The translations under genes were made by a program, and so were the position numbers. Shown here one piece after another: positions 46,752-56,302 of a stretch of DNA of 64,000 bases. Under the pieces are notes generated by a model. The model saw nothing but the letters and a program-made list of their open reading frames with translations, was not told the DNA's origin and did not search any database. Positions within the stretch are counted from its first letter, which is position 1. Every line of letters begins with the position of its first letter. The stretch is from Thermoanaerobacter pseudethanolicus ATCC 33223 (GTDB lineage Bacteria; Bacillota; Thermoanaerobacteria; Thermoanaerobacterales; Thermoanaerobacteraceae), in NCBI RefSeq assembly GCF_000019085.1, contig NC_010321.1, positions 248,001 to 312,000 on the forward strand, given 5' to 3'.

Positions 46752-46841
46752 GCCGGAGTGGCGGAACTGGCAGACGCACAGGACTTAAAATCCTGCGGGC
46801 CCTAAAAGCCCGTACCGGTTCGAGTCCGGTCTCCGGCACCA
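46752..46841 (+). tRNA. tRNA-Leu (UAA)
   Basis: A 90-base class II tRNA with long variable arm; acceptor stem GCCGGAG/CTCCGGC, anticodon TAA within CTTAAAA, TTCGAGTCC T-loop, and encoded CCA at the 3' end. Confidence 0.97.
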
Positions 46842-46845
46842 ATGT

Positions 46846-46922
<77 letters not shown>

Positions 46923-46929
46923 AAAATAT

Positions 46930-47006
46930 GGCGGCGTAGCTCAGTTGGCCAGAGCATGCGGTTCATACCCGCAGTGTCGGTGGTTCAAATCCACTCGCCG
47001 CTACCA
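46930..47006 (+). tRNA. Elongator tRNA-Met (CAU)
   Basis: 77 bases; acceptor GGCGGCG with CGCCGCT, anticodon CAT in TTCATAC, CCA encoded. It lacks initiator features. A CAU-reading tRNA-Ile2 cannot be fully excluded by eye, but it looks like clostridial tRNA-Met. Confidence 0.93.
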
Positions 47007-47078
47007 ATTTCTTCCATAAAAACTATTGTTTTTTATATCCTATCAAAGTAATGTGTGGATATTTTTTTAATTAAAAAT

Positions 47079-47109
47079 ACTTGATTCAGTGAAAAAAGTA
47101 TGTTATTAT
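47079..47109 (+). promoter_or_regulatory. ROK gene promoter with overlapping operator
   Basis: TTGATT (47081-47086), 17-base spacer, TATTAT (47104-47109). The palindrome ACTT-NN-TTCA-N-TGAA-NN-AAGT at 47079-47099 covers the -35 and spacer. The same palindrome recurs at 48381, so it is the likely ROK operator, giving autorepression. Confidence 0.6.
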
Positions 47110-47127
47110 ATATACAGGTGATGGCAA

Positions 47128-48354
47128 ATGAAACTAAGGATAGGAAACAAGGAACTTATAAAAGATATTAATCGCTCTTTAGTAATAAATGAAATAAGAA
47201 TGAACGGACCTATTAGCCGTACTGATATTTCAAAAAATCTTAATTTAGGATTATCTACTGTTACAAACATTGTTGAAGAATTAGAAAACCAAAATCTCGT
47301 TCATGAAGTAGGAGAGGCTGATTCTACAGGTGGAAGAAAACCTATTCTTTTGGAATTTAATTATAATTACGGATATATTATAGGCATTAAAATTGAGGAG
47401 AATAACTTGATATTTGCTTTGACAAATCTTAAAAGTGAGATTATTGAAAAGAGAGTTGTACCATTTAAAAAAGGGACAAATAGTAATACGGTATTAAACA
47501 TGGTGGTTGAAAACATAGAAAAATTAATTACAAAGATTCCTTATAACAAAAATTTGATGGGTATAGGAGTCGCAGTTTCTGGTTTAGTTGATCAACAAAA
47601 AGGAAAACTTATATATTCTGGTATGTTAAATTGGAGCAATGTTGAAATTGGTAATATTTTAGAAAATAAATTTAACGTTCCTGTATACATTGATAATGAC
47701 GTGAATGCCTATACATTAGCTGAATTGTGGTATGGACATGGAAGAGAATTAAATAATTTTATAGTGGTAACTTATGGTTCTGGTATTGGTTCAGGAATAG
47801 TAATTAATAAAAAATTGTATACTGGTGATTTTGGCGGTGCTGGAGAAATAGGACATATGGTGTTGGTTGCTGAAGGCAGAAAATGTGAATGCGGACAAAG
47901 GGGTTGCTTGGAAGCATATGCTTCAGAAGATTTCATAGTAGATTATATTAGAGATAATATAAAAATGTATAGTGAAAGTAAAATAGATTTAACAGAAGAT
48001 TTATCTATTGAAAAAGTCTATGAATATGCAAAAGAAGGAGATATGCTTGCGATTGATGTATTAAGGTTGTCTGCAAAATATTTGGGGTATGGTTTATTAA
48101 GCGTGATAAATCTATTAAATCCATCAACAATAATTCTTGCAGGAGAAGGAATGATTGCTAAAGATATTATTTTACCTGTTATAAATGATATTGTAAAAAA
48201 TAATTTTTTCAAAATGCATGAAAAAAAAGTACAGATAAAAGTATCTGAACTTGGAGATGAAGGATGGGTGATTGGTGCTTCAACATTAGCGATTAGCAAA
48301 CTTTTTGAAATACCTTTGTATGAAGGGCAAGATAATGCATTAACAGTATTTTAA
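47128..48354 (+). CDS. ROK family transcriptional repressor
   Basis: 408 residues. An N-terminal winged helix-turn-helix (about 15-70, with GPISRTDISKNLNLGLSTVT) is followed by a ROK sugar-kinase-like domain with the zinc motif CECGQRGCLEAY and the preceding GHMVL histidine. Family members (XylR, NagC, Mlc) bind sugars or sugar phosphates and leave their operators. Here the regulated system should be the following transporter and glucan hydrolase genes, since one palindrome precedes both the ROK gene and that operon. The inducer is probably an isomalto-oligosaccharide or glucose (inference). ATG behind CAGGTGATGGCAA. Confidence 0.9.
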   Translation: MKLRIGNKELIKDINRSLVINEIRMNGPISRTDISKNLNLGLSTVTNIVEELENQNLVHEVGEADSTGGRKPILLEFNYNYGYIIGIKIEENNLIFALTNLKSEIIEKRVVPFKKGTNSNTVLNMVVENIEKLITKIPYNKNLMGIGVAVSGLVDQQKGKLIYSGMLNWSNVEIGNILENKFNVPVYIDNDVNAYTLAELWYGHGRELNNFIVVTYGSGIGSGIVINKKLYTGDFGGAGEIGHMVLVAEGRKCECGQRGCLEAYASEDFIVDYIRDNIKMYSESKIDLTEDLSIEKVYEYAKEGDMLAIDVLRLSAKYLGYGLLSVINLLNPSTIILAGEGMIAKDIILPVINDIVKNNFFKMHEKKVQIKVSELGDEGWVIGASTLAISKLFEIPLYEGQDNALTVF

Positions 48355-48380
48355 GTGAGTTTAATTAATTTATTTTTAAT

Positions 48381-48401
48381 ACTTCATTCACTGAAAAAAG
48401 T
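48381..48401 (+). promoter_or_regulatory. Predicted ROK operator before the sugar transport operon
   Basis: ACTTCATTCACTGAA plus AAAAGT forms ACTT-NN-TTCA-N-TGAA-NN-AAGT, the same palindrome as at 47079-47099, including the AA spacer on the right. It sits about 80 bases before the substrate-binding protein start. A clear -10/-35 pair could not be settled here. Confidence 0.6.
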
Positions 48402-48478
48402 TGAAGGGAGGGGTAAAGGGAACAAATTAAATAAATATTTGACTTATAGATTTGATTAATAAAAGGGGGAAATTTAGA

Positions 48479-49768
48479 ATGAGTAAAAAGATGATAAGTG
48501 TTTTAGTAGCAGCTATTTTGGTTTTGACATTTGTACTGCCAGGGTGTGGTTCAAACAGTAGTACGAAGCAATCTACTGATAATACCTCTGCAAACGATAC
48601 ACAAAAAGTAGAACCTGTTACAATTGAATTTTGGCATACTTTCAGTGATACGGAAGATAAAATTTTAAATGAGCAAATTATCCCTGATTTTGAGCAGAAA
48701 TATCCCAATATTAAAGTAAAAGCTACACGAATGCCTTACGATGGATTAAAACAACAAGTAATATCAGCAGTTGCAGGTAATGCAACTCCAGATGTAATGA
48801 GGATGGATATAATTTGGGTACCAGAATTTGCGAAATTGGGTGCACTACAACCGGTGGATAACCTTGAGGGTTTTGATGCTATAAAAGAAAAAGCATTTAA
48901 AGGACCTATGGAAACTAACTATTTCAATGGTCATTATTATGGAATTCCTCAAGATACAAATACTAAGATAGCAATATATAATAAAACGTTATTACAACAA
49001 GCAGGATTAACAGAACCGCCAAAGACTTTTGATGAACTTGTTGCAGCTGCGGAAAAAATAAAGGGAAAAGATAGATGGGGTATAGCAATCAGTGGAACAG
49101 GACCTTGGGGAATTGCTCCTTATTTCCTTTCATTAGGTGGTAAAGTTACTGACGACAAATATACAAAAGCTACAGGATATTTGAATAGCCCTGAAAGTGT
49201 AGCTGCGTTGCAGAAATTACTAGATTTATATAATAAAAAATTAATTGGACCTTGCATTTTAGGAGGACAGCCAGACACGTGGGGTGGTATGAAAGGTAAT
49301 AATTATCTCATGATTGACGATGGCCCATGGTTTTACAGCATACAAGGAGATGCTGCAAAGCAATCTACAGTACCTGCTTTATTTCCGCAAGGACCTGGAG
49401 GAAGCATATCAGTTGTAGGCGGTGAAGACCTTGTTTTATTTAAAACTACTAAACATCCTAAAGAGGCATGGATATTTATGAAATATATGTTTTCTGAAAC
49501 ACCTCAGAAGTTGCTGGCAAAACAAGCAGGGCTTATACCAACAAATATGGATGTAGCTAATTCACCTGAGGTAAGTGGTGAGCCGATTATTAGCCTTTAT
49601 GTTGAACAATTAAAAACTGCATGGCCAAGGACACCAAGTCCAAATTGGGGTAAGATAGACGAAACTTTAGGTCAAGCCTTTGAGAAAGTATTTAGAGGTA
49701 AAGCAACACCTCAACAGGCATTGGATGAAGCTGCAAAACAAATAGATGAATTTTTGCAAAATAATTAA
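48479..49768 (+). CDS. Sugar ABC transporter substrate-binding lipoprotein (CUT1)
   Basis: 429 residues from ATG 48479, 8 bases after AAAAGGGGGA. Signal peptide and lipobox VLPGC (about 20-24), then family 1 solute-binding fold: ITIEFWHTFSDTE-like beginning, APDVMRMDIIWVPEFAKLG and a C-terminal EVFRGKATPQQALDEAAKQI-like ending (read here with small variations). It binds oligosaccharides outside the cell. The downstream dextranase and glucosidase genes point to isomalto-oligosaccharides from dextran (inference). A strong hairpin separates it from the permease genes, as is common where the binding protein is made in excess. Confidence 0.9.
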   Translation: MSKKMISVLVAAILVLTFVLPGCGSNSSTKQSTDNTSANDTQKVEPVTIEFWHTFSDTEDKILNEQIIPDFEQKYPNIKVKATRMPYDGLKQQVISAVAGNATPDVMRMDIIWVPEFAKLGALQPVDNLEGFDAIKEKAFKGPMETNYFNGHYYGIPQDTNTKIAIYNKTLLQQAGLTEPPKTFDELVAAAEKIKGKDRWGIAISGTGPWGIAPYFLSLGGKVTDDKYTKATGYLNSPESVAALQKLLDLYNKKLIGPCILGGQPDTWGGMKGNNYLMIDDGPWFYSIQGDAAKQSTVPALFPQGPGGSISVVGGEDLVLFKTTKHPKEAWIFMKYMFSETPQKLLAKQAGLIPTNMDVANSPEVSGEPIISLYVEQLKTAWPRTPSPNWGKIDETLGQAFEKVFRGKATPQQALDEAAKQIDEFLQNN

Positions 49769-49774
49769 AATTAG

Positions 49775-49820
49775 TTTTGTAAGAAGGATTAGGAGTGTAC
49801 TCTTAATCCTTCTTACAAAA
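49775..49820 (+). terminator. Intra-operon hairpin after the binding-protein gene
   Basis: Perfect arms of 22 bases (49775-49796 and 49799-49820) with a very short loop. It can end part of the transcripts or protect the upstream mRNA, so the binding protein outnumbers the permeases. Confidence 0.75.
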
Positions 49821-49834
49821 AGGAGTTGGATTCA

Positions 49835-50782
49835 ATGTTATCACAGCCTATATTAGAAAATAAAAGTAAAAATAACAAAAAGAATAGCCATTTTAAGCAA
49901 AAATTTAAAGAATGGTTTGAGGTTTTGCCTTTTATAGGATTAGGGTTAGTTTTATTATCTGTATTTGTTGTTTATCCACAAATAAAAAATATTTATATGG
50001 CTTTTACAAATTACAATATAATGCCAGGGCAACCCAGTGAGTTTGTAGGGTTTGCAAATTTTATGAGAGCGTTTCACAGTGAAAAATTTTGGTTAGCTTT
50101 TAGAAATACGGTTTTATATGGAGTTGTTACAGTACCTGGTCAAATGGCGATAGGGCTTATTGTTGCAGTTTTAATTAACAATGTAATCAAAGGGAAAAAT
50201 TTATATAAAGTTATGATATATATACCTGTAATTACTTCCTGGATAGTTGTTTCATTAATTTTTAAATATTTATTTACAGATGGTAAAGAAGGTCTAATTA
50301 ATTATGCATTGTTGAAGCTACATTTAATTTCTAATCCTATTTCCTGGCTTCAGAATACATGGACAGCTAACTTTGTAATCTGGGTTCTTGGCATATGGAA
50401 GGGTATAGGATGGGTAATGGTTATATACTTGGCAGCACTTCAAGGTATACCAAATGAGCTGTACGAAGCTGCTGAAGTAGACGGGGCTAACCCTGTTCAA
50501 ACGTTTTTTAAGATTATTATACCGTTAATAAAACCTACCACTTTTTTTATATTGATAAATCTAATTATAGGTGCATTTGGAGTATTTATACAAGTTATGA
50601 TGATAACAAATGGTGCTCCACTTGGTACAACGGATGTGCTTTTGAATTATATGTATAATAGGGCGTTTTCAGATTTTGAATTCGGATATGCATCTGCAAT
50701 TAGTGTAATAATTGGTATAGTAATTATGGCTATAACTTTGTTACTAAAAAGACTCTTGAAGTATGATGAGTTTAATTATTAA
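49835..50782 (+). CDS. Sugar ABC transporter permease (MalF-like)
   Basis: 315 residues, about six membrane helices. The EAA loop that contacts the ATPase reads YEAAEVDGANPVQTFFKIIIP. A hydrophilic N-terminal 30 residues precede the first helix. Start at ATG 49835, about 10 bases after AAGGAG. Works with the next permease as a heterodimer. No ATPase gene (MsmK/UgpC type) is in this cluster, so a shared ATPase encoded elsewhere must energise the importer, as is known for CUT1 systems in Firmicutes. Confidence 0.9.
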   Translation: MLSQPILENKSKNNKKNSHFKQKFKEWFEVLPFIGLGLVLLSVFVVYPQIKNIYMAFTNYNIMPGQPSEFVGFANFMRAFHSEKFWLAFRNTVLYGVVTVPGQMAIGLIVAVLINNVIKGKNLYKVMIYIPVITSWIVVSLIFKYLFTDGKEGLINYALLKLHLISNPISWLQNTWTANFVIWVLGIWKGIGWVMVIYLAALQGIPNELYEAAEVDGANPVQTFFKIIIPLIKPTTFFILINLIIGAFGVFIQVMMITNGAPLGTTDVLLNYMYNRAFSDFEFGYASAISVIIGIVIMAITLLLKRLLKYDEFNY

Positions 50783-50797
50783 AAAGGGGCAATATTT

Positions 50798-51631
50798 ATG
50801 GTTAAAAGCAAATTTGGTCAATTTATTATTCATATTTTGCTATTGATTTGTTCTGCTGCCATGGTTATTCCTTTTATGTACATGGTAGCTACAGCTTTGA
50901 CACAAGATACGTATGTTATGCCATATCCTCCTATTTTGATACCAAAATCTTTATACTTAGGCAATTTTATAGAGGCGTGGAATGCTAACAATTTCGAAAG
51001 ATACTTTTTAAATAGCTTATTTCTCGCAATAACGAATACAATATTGTCTCTCTTTATTTCTACCTTATCAGCATATGGGTTTGCAAGGTTCAATTTTCCT
51101 GGCAAAAATTTAATTTTTAATATCTATCTTTTTACAATGATGGTACCAGGAGTTTTAAACATTGTAGCACAATATACGGTTATTAATGGAATGCATCTTG
51201 TTGACACATATACAGGACTTTTACTCCTATATGTAGGAGGAGGAATTGCAGGAAATACATTTTTTTTGAAGGGCTTTTTTGAACAGATACCAAGAGAATT
51301 GGAAGAGTCAATTATTATTGATGGAGGTTCTAGGTGGACTATATACAGACACATAATACTGCCACTTTCAAAACCTGCATTAGCAACTTTTGCAATTTTT
51401 GCTTTTTCAGGTACATGGGATGAGTTTTTCACTGCATTGACACTAATAAAGACCCCAATAAAAAGAACATTGCCCATTGCGATAAGAATGTTTCAGGGAC
51501 AGTTTGCAACAAAATGGGGACTTGTATTTGCAGCATCATTGATAGCTGTTATACCAATAATTTTAATATTTATCATATTCCAAAAGTATTTTATAAGGGG
51601 AGGTATCCAAGAAGGAGCTTTGAAAGGTTGA
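50798..51631 (+). CDS. Sugar ABC transporter permease (MalG-like)
   Basis: 277 residues with six predicted helices; the EAA-type loop ELEESIIIDGGSRWTIYRHI is in the third cytoplasmic loop, and the ending RGGIQEGALKG is typical of MalG-like subunits. It lies 15 bases after the MalF-like gene, with AAAAAGGGGC before the ATG. Together with the binding protein it forms a CUT1 importer. Confidence 0.92.
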   Translation: MVKSKFGQFIIHILLLICSAAMVIPFMYMVATALTQDTYVMPYPPILIPKSLYLGNFIEAWNANNFERYFLNSLFLAITNTILSLFISTLSAYGFARFNFPGKNLIFNIYLFTMMVPGVLNIVAQYTVINGMHLVDTYTGLLLLYVGGGIAGNTFFLKGFFEQIPRELEESIIIDGGSRWTIYRHIILPLSKPALATFAIFAFSGTWDEFFTALTLIKTPIKRTLPIAIRMFQGQFATKWGLVFAASLIAVIPIILIFIIFQKYFIRGGIQEGALKG

Positions 51632-51670
51632 GCATAATAGAGTTTCATAAATATGGGAGAGGATTAAAAA

Positions 51671-53503
51671 TTGAGTAAAAAGATTATTGCGTTAATATTA
51701 ATAATATCAACTGCTATATTTGGAGCACTCTACATGTATAGAAATATTTTTAGTTTTAAAGATGACAATAATATAGTAGCTTTAACAAAAGGCAAACTAA
51801 TAAGCGATGTATATACAGATAAAGCAAGATATTATCCAAGTGATAAAGTAACCGTAAAGATAGAATTGAATAATGAACTACAAGAAGATTTTCGTGGAAC
51901 GATTTATATTTTTTATAAACATCTTGAGAGTATTGTGGGGAAAGCAAAAATACAAGTAAATATAAAAAGTGGTCAGAAAAAACAATTGAATATATTTTGG
52001 GAAGCTCCGAAAGATGATTTTAAAGGATATTTAGTGGAAGTCTATGCCGTAAAAGGAAATAAAGCAATAGATAACAAGAATACTGCTGTGGATGTTTCTT
52101 CTGATTGGTCAAAATTCCCAAGATACGGATATATAGCTAATTTTCCGGAACAGAGCAAAGAAAAGTCTGCCCTTATTATTGAAGACCTTAATAAATATCA
52201 TTTAAACGGATTATTGTTTTATGACTGGCAATACAAACATAACAAGCCGTTAGCCGGGACAGTTGAAAACCCAGATCCAAAATGGAAAGACATAGCAAAC
52301 AGGGATATCTATGGCCAGACAGTTAAGGACTACATTGAACTTGCTCACTCTAAAAACATAATGGTTGCAAATTATAATCTTATGTATGGAGGATATTTCG
52401 ATTATGTAAAAGACGGGGCGAAACCAGAGTGGGGTCTTTATAAAGATCCCAATCATGAAGAACAAGATAACCATCCACTTCCACATACATGGGCGACAGA
52501 TAGATTGTACCTTTTTAATCCTGCAAATAAAGACTGGCAAAACTACATTTTTAATGCTGAAAAAGATGCTTTTAGGGTTTATAACTTTGATGTATGGCAT
52601 GTAGATACATTAGGGCCAAGAGGTATGGTTTATGACTACAACGGAAATCCAGTAGAACTATCTTTTACGTATGCAGATTTTCTAAACAATGCGAAAAATG
52701 CATTAGGGAAAAGAATAGTATGCAATACTGTAAATGAATATGGTCTTATTAATGTTGCGTCTGGTGCTGACGTAGACTTTTTATATGTGGAAATTTGGCC
52801 GCCGGCAAGAGCTCATTATAACTTTTTAAAACAAACTGTCGATAATGGATATAATTATTCTGATGGCAAGAAAGCTACTGTTGTAGCTGCGTATATGAAT
52901 TATGGCATTGCAGATAGAAGTGCTGAATTTAATAAACATAGTGTAAGACTTACTGATGCTGCAATATTTGCTGCTGGTGGCGACCATATTGAGCTTGGTG
53001 ATACGGGAATGCTTTCAAAAGAGTATTTTCCGTCAGCAAATTTAAAAATGTCGGAATCACTTGTAAAAGCTATGAGAAATTACTATGACTTTTTAACAGC
53101 ATATGAAAATCTGTTAAGAGATGGGCTTAAAGAATCAGATAACAAAATAGAGATACCTGGAATTGAGATAAGTAACAATGGTTCAGCACGAACAGTATGG
53201 ACATATGCGAAACAAAAAGATGGGTATGATGTTATACACATGATAAATTTACTTGGTATTGAGGTTTCGAACTGGAGAGATGATCTAGGGAATTATAGCG
53301 CGCCACCTATAATAAAAGATTTTAAGGTGAAGTATTACTTAGAGAATGATAATATTAAAAATGTTTATCTTGCTTCACCAGATATTAATGATGGTAAGGT
53401 TATGAAACTTCAATTTAAAAAGAAGGAAGATAGTAAAGGTAAATATCTGGAAATATCTGTTCCTGAACTGCAATACTGGGACATGATATTTATTAAAAAA
53501 TAA
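51671..53503 (+). CDS. GH66 dextranase, membrane-anchored
   Basis: 610 residues. A single N-terminal hydrophobic helix (about 4-22) without lipobox suggests export and anchoring. A beta-sandwich domain (about 40-145) is followed by the GH66 barrel. Nucleophile Asp312 is in WHVDTLGP and acid/base Glu374 in YVEIWPP. These numbers equal, as I recall them, the catalytic residues of the dextranase TpDex of T. pseudethanolicus, so this is very probably its orthologue. It cuts alpha-1,6 bonds in dextran to isomalto-oligosaccharides. Cycloisomalto-oligosaccharide synthase is the alternative, but the long CBM35 insert of those enzymes is absent. TTG start at 51671 after GGGAGAGGAT. Confidence 0.9.
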   Translation: MSKKIIALILIISTAIFGALYMYRNIFSFKDDNNIVALTKGKLISDVYTDKARYYPSDKVTVKIELNNELQEDFRGTIYIFYKHLESIVGKAKIQVNIKSGQKKQLNIFWEAPKDDFKGYLVEVYAVKGNKAIDNKNTAVDVSSDWSKFPRYGYIANFPEQSKEKSALIIEDLNKYHLNGLLFYDWQYKHNKPLAGTVENPDPKWKDIANRDIYGQTVKDYIELAHSKNIMVANYNLMYGGYFDYVKDGAKPEWGLYKDPNHEEQDNHPLPHTWATDRLYLFNPANKDWQNYIFNAEKDAFRVYNFDVWHVDTLGPRGMVYDYNGNPVELSFTYADFLNNAKNALGKRIVCNTVNEYGLINVASGADVDFLYVEIWPPARAHYNFLKQTVDNGYNYSDGKKATVVAAYMNYGIADRSAEFNKHSVRLTDAAIFAAGGDHIELGDTGMLSKEYFPSANLKMSESLVKAMRNYYDFLTAYENLLRDGLKESDNKIEIPGIEISNNGSARTVWTYAKQKDGYDVIHMINLLGIEVSNWRDDLGNYSAPPIIKDFKVKYYLENDNIKNVYLASPDINDGKVMKLQFKKKEDSKGKYLEISVPELQYWDMIFIKK

Positions 53504-53520
53504 TTTTTGGAGGAATTGAA

Positions 53521-54612
53521 ATGGAGAATTTGGTAGAAAAGAGTATTAAAATTATTAAAAATAATCAATCAGAATATGGTTCATTTGTAGCATCACCTTC
53601 ATTCCCAACATATCATTTCAGTTGGTTGAGAGATGGCAGTTTCATTGCGTATTCTATGGATTTAATGGGTCAGTATGCTGAAGCAGAGAAATTTTATCGT
53701 TGGGTAAATGAAGTGATAATAAGATATAGTTATAAAGTGGATAAAATTATAGAGAAAATAAAAAATGGCAATAAACTTGAACCGAATGACTTTCTTTATG
53801 CGCGATATACGCTGGAAGGTTATGAAGAGAAAGATAGTGGATGGGGTAATTTTCAACTTGATGGATATGGCACATGGCTTTGGGGATTATCAGAACATAT
53901 AAAAATTACAGGTAAGACGGAACTCATAAATGATTTTTTCAAAAGCATAGATATTACAATTAAATACATTGATAATTTATGGTATTATCCTAATTTTGAT
54001 GTATGGGAAGAAAATAGTGATAAAATACATACCTCTACGCTAGCATGCCTTTATGGGGGACTTAATTCTATAAACAAGTATTTAAATGATGATAAAGTTA
54101 AAGAATTAGCGAATAAAATAAAGACCTATATTTTGACAAACTGTGTTGTTGAAAATAGTTTTGTAAAATACGTAGGAAGCAATAGTGTTGACAGTAGTTT
54201 GATATGGCTGGCAATACCTTTTGAAGTAGTTGATGTAAATGATGAGATATTTCTAAATACAATTAAAAGAATAGAAAAAGAACTTTTACACAATGGGGGA
54301 ATGCACCGCTATAGAAAAGATACTTATTATGGTGGCGGCCAATGGATATTGTTATCTGCATGGATGGGGCTTTACTATTGCAAATCAGGTGATTATAAAA
54401 AAGCGGAAGAAGTAAAAAAATGGATAGAAGAGCAAGCGGATGAAAATGGATATCTGCCAGAACAGGTACCTTATCATTTAAATAATGAAGTTTATTATCC
54501 CTATTGGGTTAATAAGTGGGGTAATATTGCAAAGCCATTATTGTGGTCACACGCTATGTATTTAGTACTTGACTATGAACTTAAAAAGGCAGGTGTACAA
54601 CTTGAGGATTAA
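53521..54612 (+). CDS. GH15-like glucosidase, cytoplasmic
   Basis: 363 residues without signal peptide. An (alpha/alpha)6 barrel of glucoamylase/glucodextranase type: SWLRDGSFIAYSMDLMGQ, FQLDGYGTWLWGLSEHI, VWEENSDKIHTSTLACLYGG with the acid Glu in WEEN, and GYLPEQVPYHL with the base Glu. Such enzymes release glucose from the non-reducing ends of alpha-1,4 or alpha-1,6 oligosaccharides. With a dextranase on each side, isomalto-oligosaccharides are the likely substrate (inference). At about 360 residues it lacks the N-terminal beta-sandwich domain of larger bacterial members. GGAGGAATTGAA precedes the ATG. Confidence 0.85.
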   Translation: MENLVEKSIKIIKNNQSEYGSFVASPSFPTYHFSWLRDGSFIAYSMDLMGQYAEAEKFYRWVNEVIIRYSYKVDKIIEKIKNGNKLEPNDFLYARYTLEGYEEKDSGWGNFQLDGYGTWLWGLSEHIKITGKTELINDFFKSIDITIKYIDNLWYYPNFDVWEENSDKIHTSTLACLYGGLNSINKYLNDDKVKELANKIKTYILTNCVVENSFVKYVGSNSVDSSLIWLAIPFEVVDVNDEIFLNTIKRIEKELLHNGGMHRYRKDTYYGGGQWILLSAWMGLYYCKSGDYKKAEEVKKWIEEQADENGYLPEQVPYHLNNEVYYPYWVNKWGNIAKPLLWSHAMYLVLDYELKKAGVQLED

Positions 54613-56302
54613 AGATGTGTATCCGTCAAAATCACAATATAGGCCTGGTGAAAAAGTTGAAATTATTGCAACATTTGAGGTAACGGATGATTTAGGTAAC
54701 TATACTGTATCGTGTACTGTTTTAAATTTTTATGACATACTTTATAAAACAGAAAAAGAATTAAAATTGCATGACGAAAAAGTTGTTTTTGAGTTTAATA
54801 TAGAAAAAAACGAAAAAGAAATGATGGGCTTTGGGGTTGAAGTGGATTTGTACAGGAATAATGAAAAGATTAACAGTTTATCAACATCGTTTGATATTAC
54901 CGAGTCATGGAAATTAGCACCGAGATACGGTTTTCTATCGGATTTTTTTGATAGAGATAAAAACGATGATAAAGATTTAGTACAGTTGAACAAATATCAT
55001 ATAAATGTAGTACAGTTTTATGACTGGATGTATAGACATCATGAACTGTTACCCCCGACTAATAGTTTTGCTGATCCTCTTGGTAGGAATTTGTCAATTG
55101 ATGTGGTAAAACAGAAAATTGATTATGCTCACAAATTTGGTATGATGGCTATTGCTTATGGTGCTGTTTATGGCTGTGAAAAGGAATTTTATGAGGAGCA
55201 TAAAGTTTGGGCACTGTATAAAAATGATGGAACTGTTTTTGATCTTATAAATTTGATTTACATTATGGATATATCAAAGAAATGTGGATGGCATGATCAC
55301 ATAATATCTGAATTTTTAAAGGCCATTAAATTTGGATTTGATGGTATACACATGGACCAGTACGGTTTCCCCAAAGAGGCATTGAGTGTTACTGACCAGG
55401 TTAAAAAAATAAGAAAGCTAAGGGACGAATTTACTGTTTTAATAAATGATACAAGGGAGTATATTGAGAAAAACGGATATAAACCTGCCTTAATTTTTAA
55501 TGCTGTAAATAACTGGCCTATTGATACAGTAGCAAGTGCAAAACAAGACGTTGTATATATAGAAGTATGGCCTCCAAATGATACGTATCAGGATTTATAT
55601 AATTTAATTACAAATGCGAAAAAATATGCTCCTGATAAGCAGGTTATTCTTGCAGCATATATGGAGCCTTTTTCAAAGAGGTCAAATATACCGATAGAAT
55701 ATGCAGAAAATGCTACAATTATGGTGATGGCTACAATATTTGCAAGCGGTGGTTTTCACCTTTTGCTTGGTGAATTAAACGGCATATTAACAGAGGCCTA
55801 TTACCCTAATTATACAACAATAGACAGTGAAAGATTTATTAGAGAGTTAAGAGACTATTATGATTTTATTGTAAGATATGAAGAATTCTTATATGATTTT
55901 AACATTGTTGATAATACCATGACATATACTGGAGGAATAAATACTGAGTATGTTTTTAAAGGTACAAAGTTTTCACCAAAAGCTGAAAAGAATAGTGTAT
56001 GGACTCTGGTAAAGGAAAAAGAGGGATATAAAATAATACATCTTGTCAACTTTACTGGAGTACAAAGCATGAAATGGAATGAGGGCAAGGAGATAAGGCC
56101 CAAAATTATAAATAATATTGAAGCTACTGTACTTGTAGCAGAAAGTGTAAAAGGTGTATATTTAGCATCACCAGACATTGATTCTGGTAAACCGAAGAAA
56201 CTGGATTATGAATATGTACCTCATGAACATGGGAAAGCTATTAGATTTGTTATACCAGAATTAAGAGTTTGGGATATGGTTTATATAGTTTGTGAGAGTT
56301 AA
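54602..56302 (+). CDS. Second GH66 enzyme, no signal peptide
   Basis: About 566 residues. It matches the upstream dextranase across its length: beta-sandwich start (KDVYPSKSQYRPGEKVEI), barrel with nucleophile Asp in IHMDQYGFP (D252) and acid/base Glu in VYIEVWPPND (E321), and the same C-terminal ending WDMVYIV. It differs by lacking any signal or membrane helix, so it should act in the cytoplasm on imported oligosaccharides. Whether it is a dextranase, an isomalto-oligosaccharide hydrolase or a cyclodextran-cleaving enzyme cannot be read off. I favour TTG 54602, 8 bases after AAAGGCAGG, overlapping the GH15 gene by 11 bases; GTG 54593 is possible. Confidence 0.85.
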   Translation: MRIKDVYPSKSQYRPGEKVEIIATFEVTDDLGNYTVSCTVLNFYDILYKTEKELKLHDEKVVFEFNIEKNEKEMMGFGVEVDLYRNNEKINSLSTSFDITESWKLAPRYGFLSDFFDRDKNDDKDLVQLNKYHINVVQFYDWMYRHHELLPPTNSFADPLGRNLSIDVVKQKIDYAHKFGMMAIAYGAVYGCEKEFYEEHKVWALYKNDGTVFDLINLIYIMDISKKCGWHDHIISEFLKAIKFGFDGIHMDQYGFPKEALSVTDQVKKIRKLRDEFTVLINDTREYIEKNGYKPALIFNAVNNWPIDTVASAKQDVVYIEVWPPNDTYQDLYNLITNAKKYAPDKQVILAAYMEPFSKRSNIPIEYAENATIMVMATIFASGGFHLLLGELNGILTEAYYPNYTTIDSERFIRELRDYYDFIVRYEEFLYDFNIVDNTMTYTGGINTEYVFKGTKFSPKAEKNSVWTLVKEKEGYKIIHLVNFTGVQSMKWNEGKEIRPKIINNIEATVLVAESVKGVYLASPDIDSGKPKKLDYEYVPHEHGKAIRFVIPELRVWDMVYIVCES

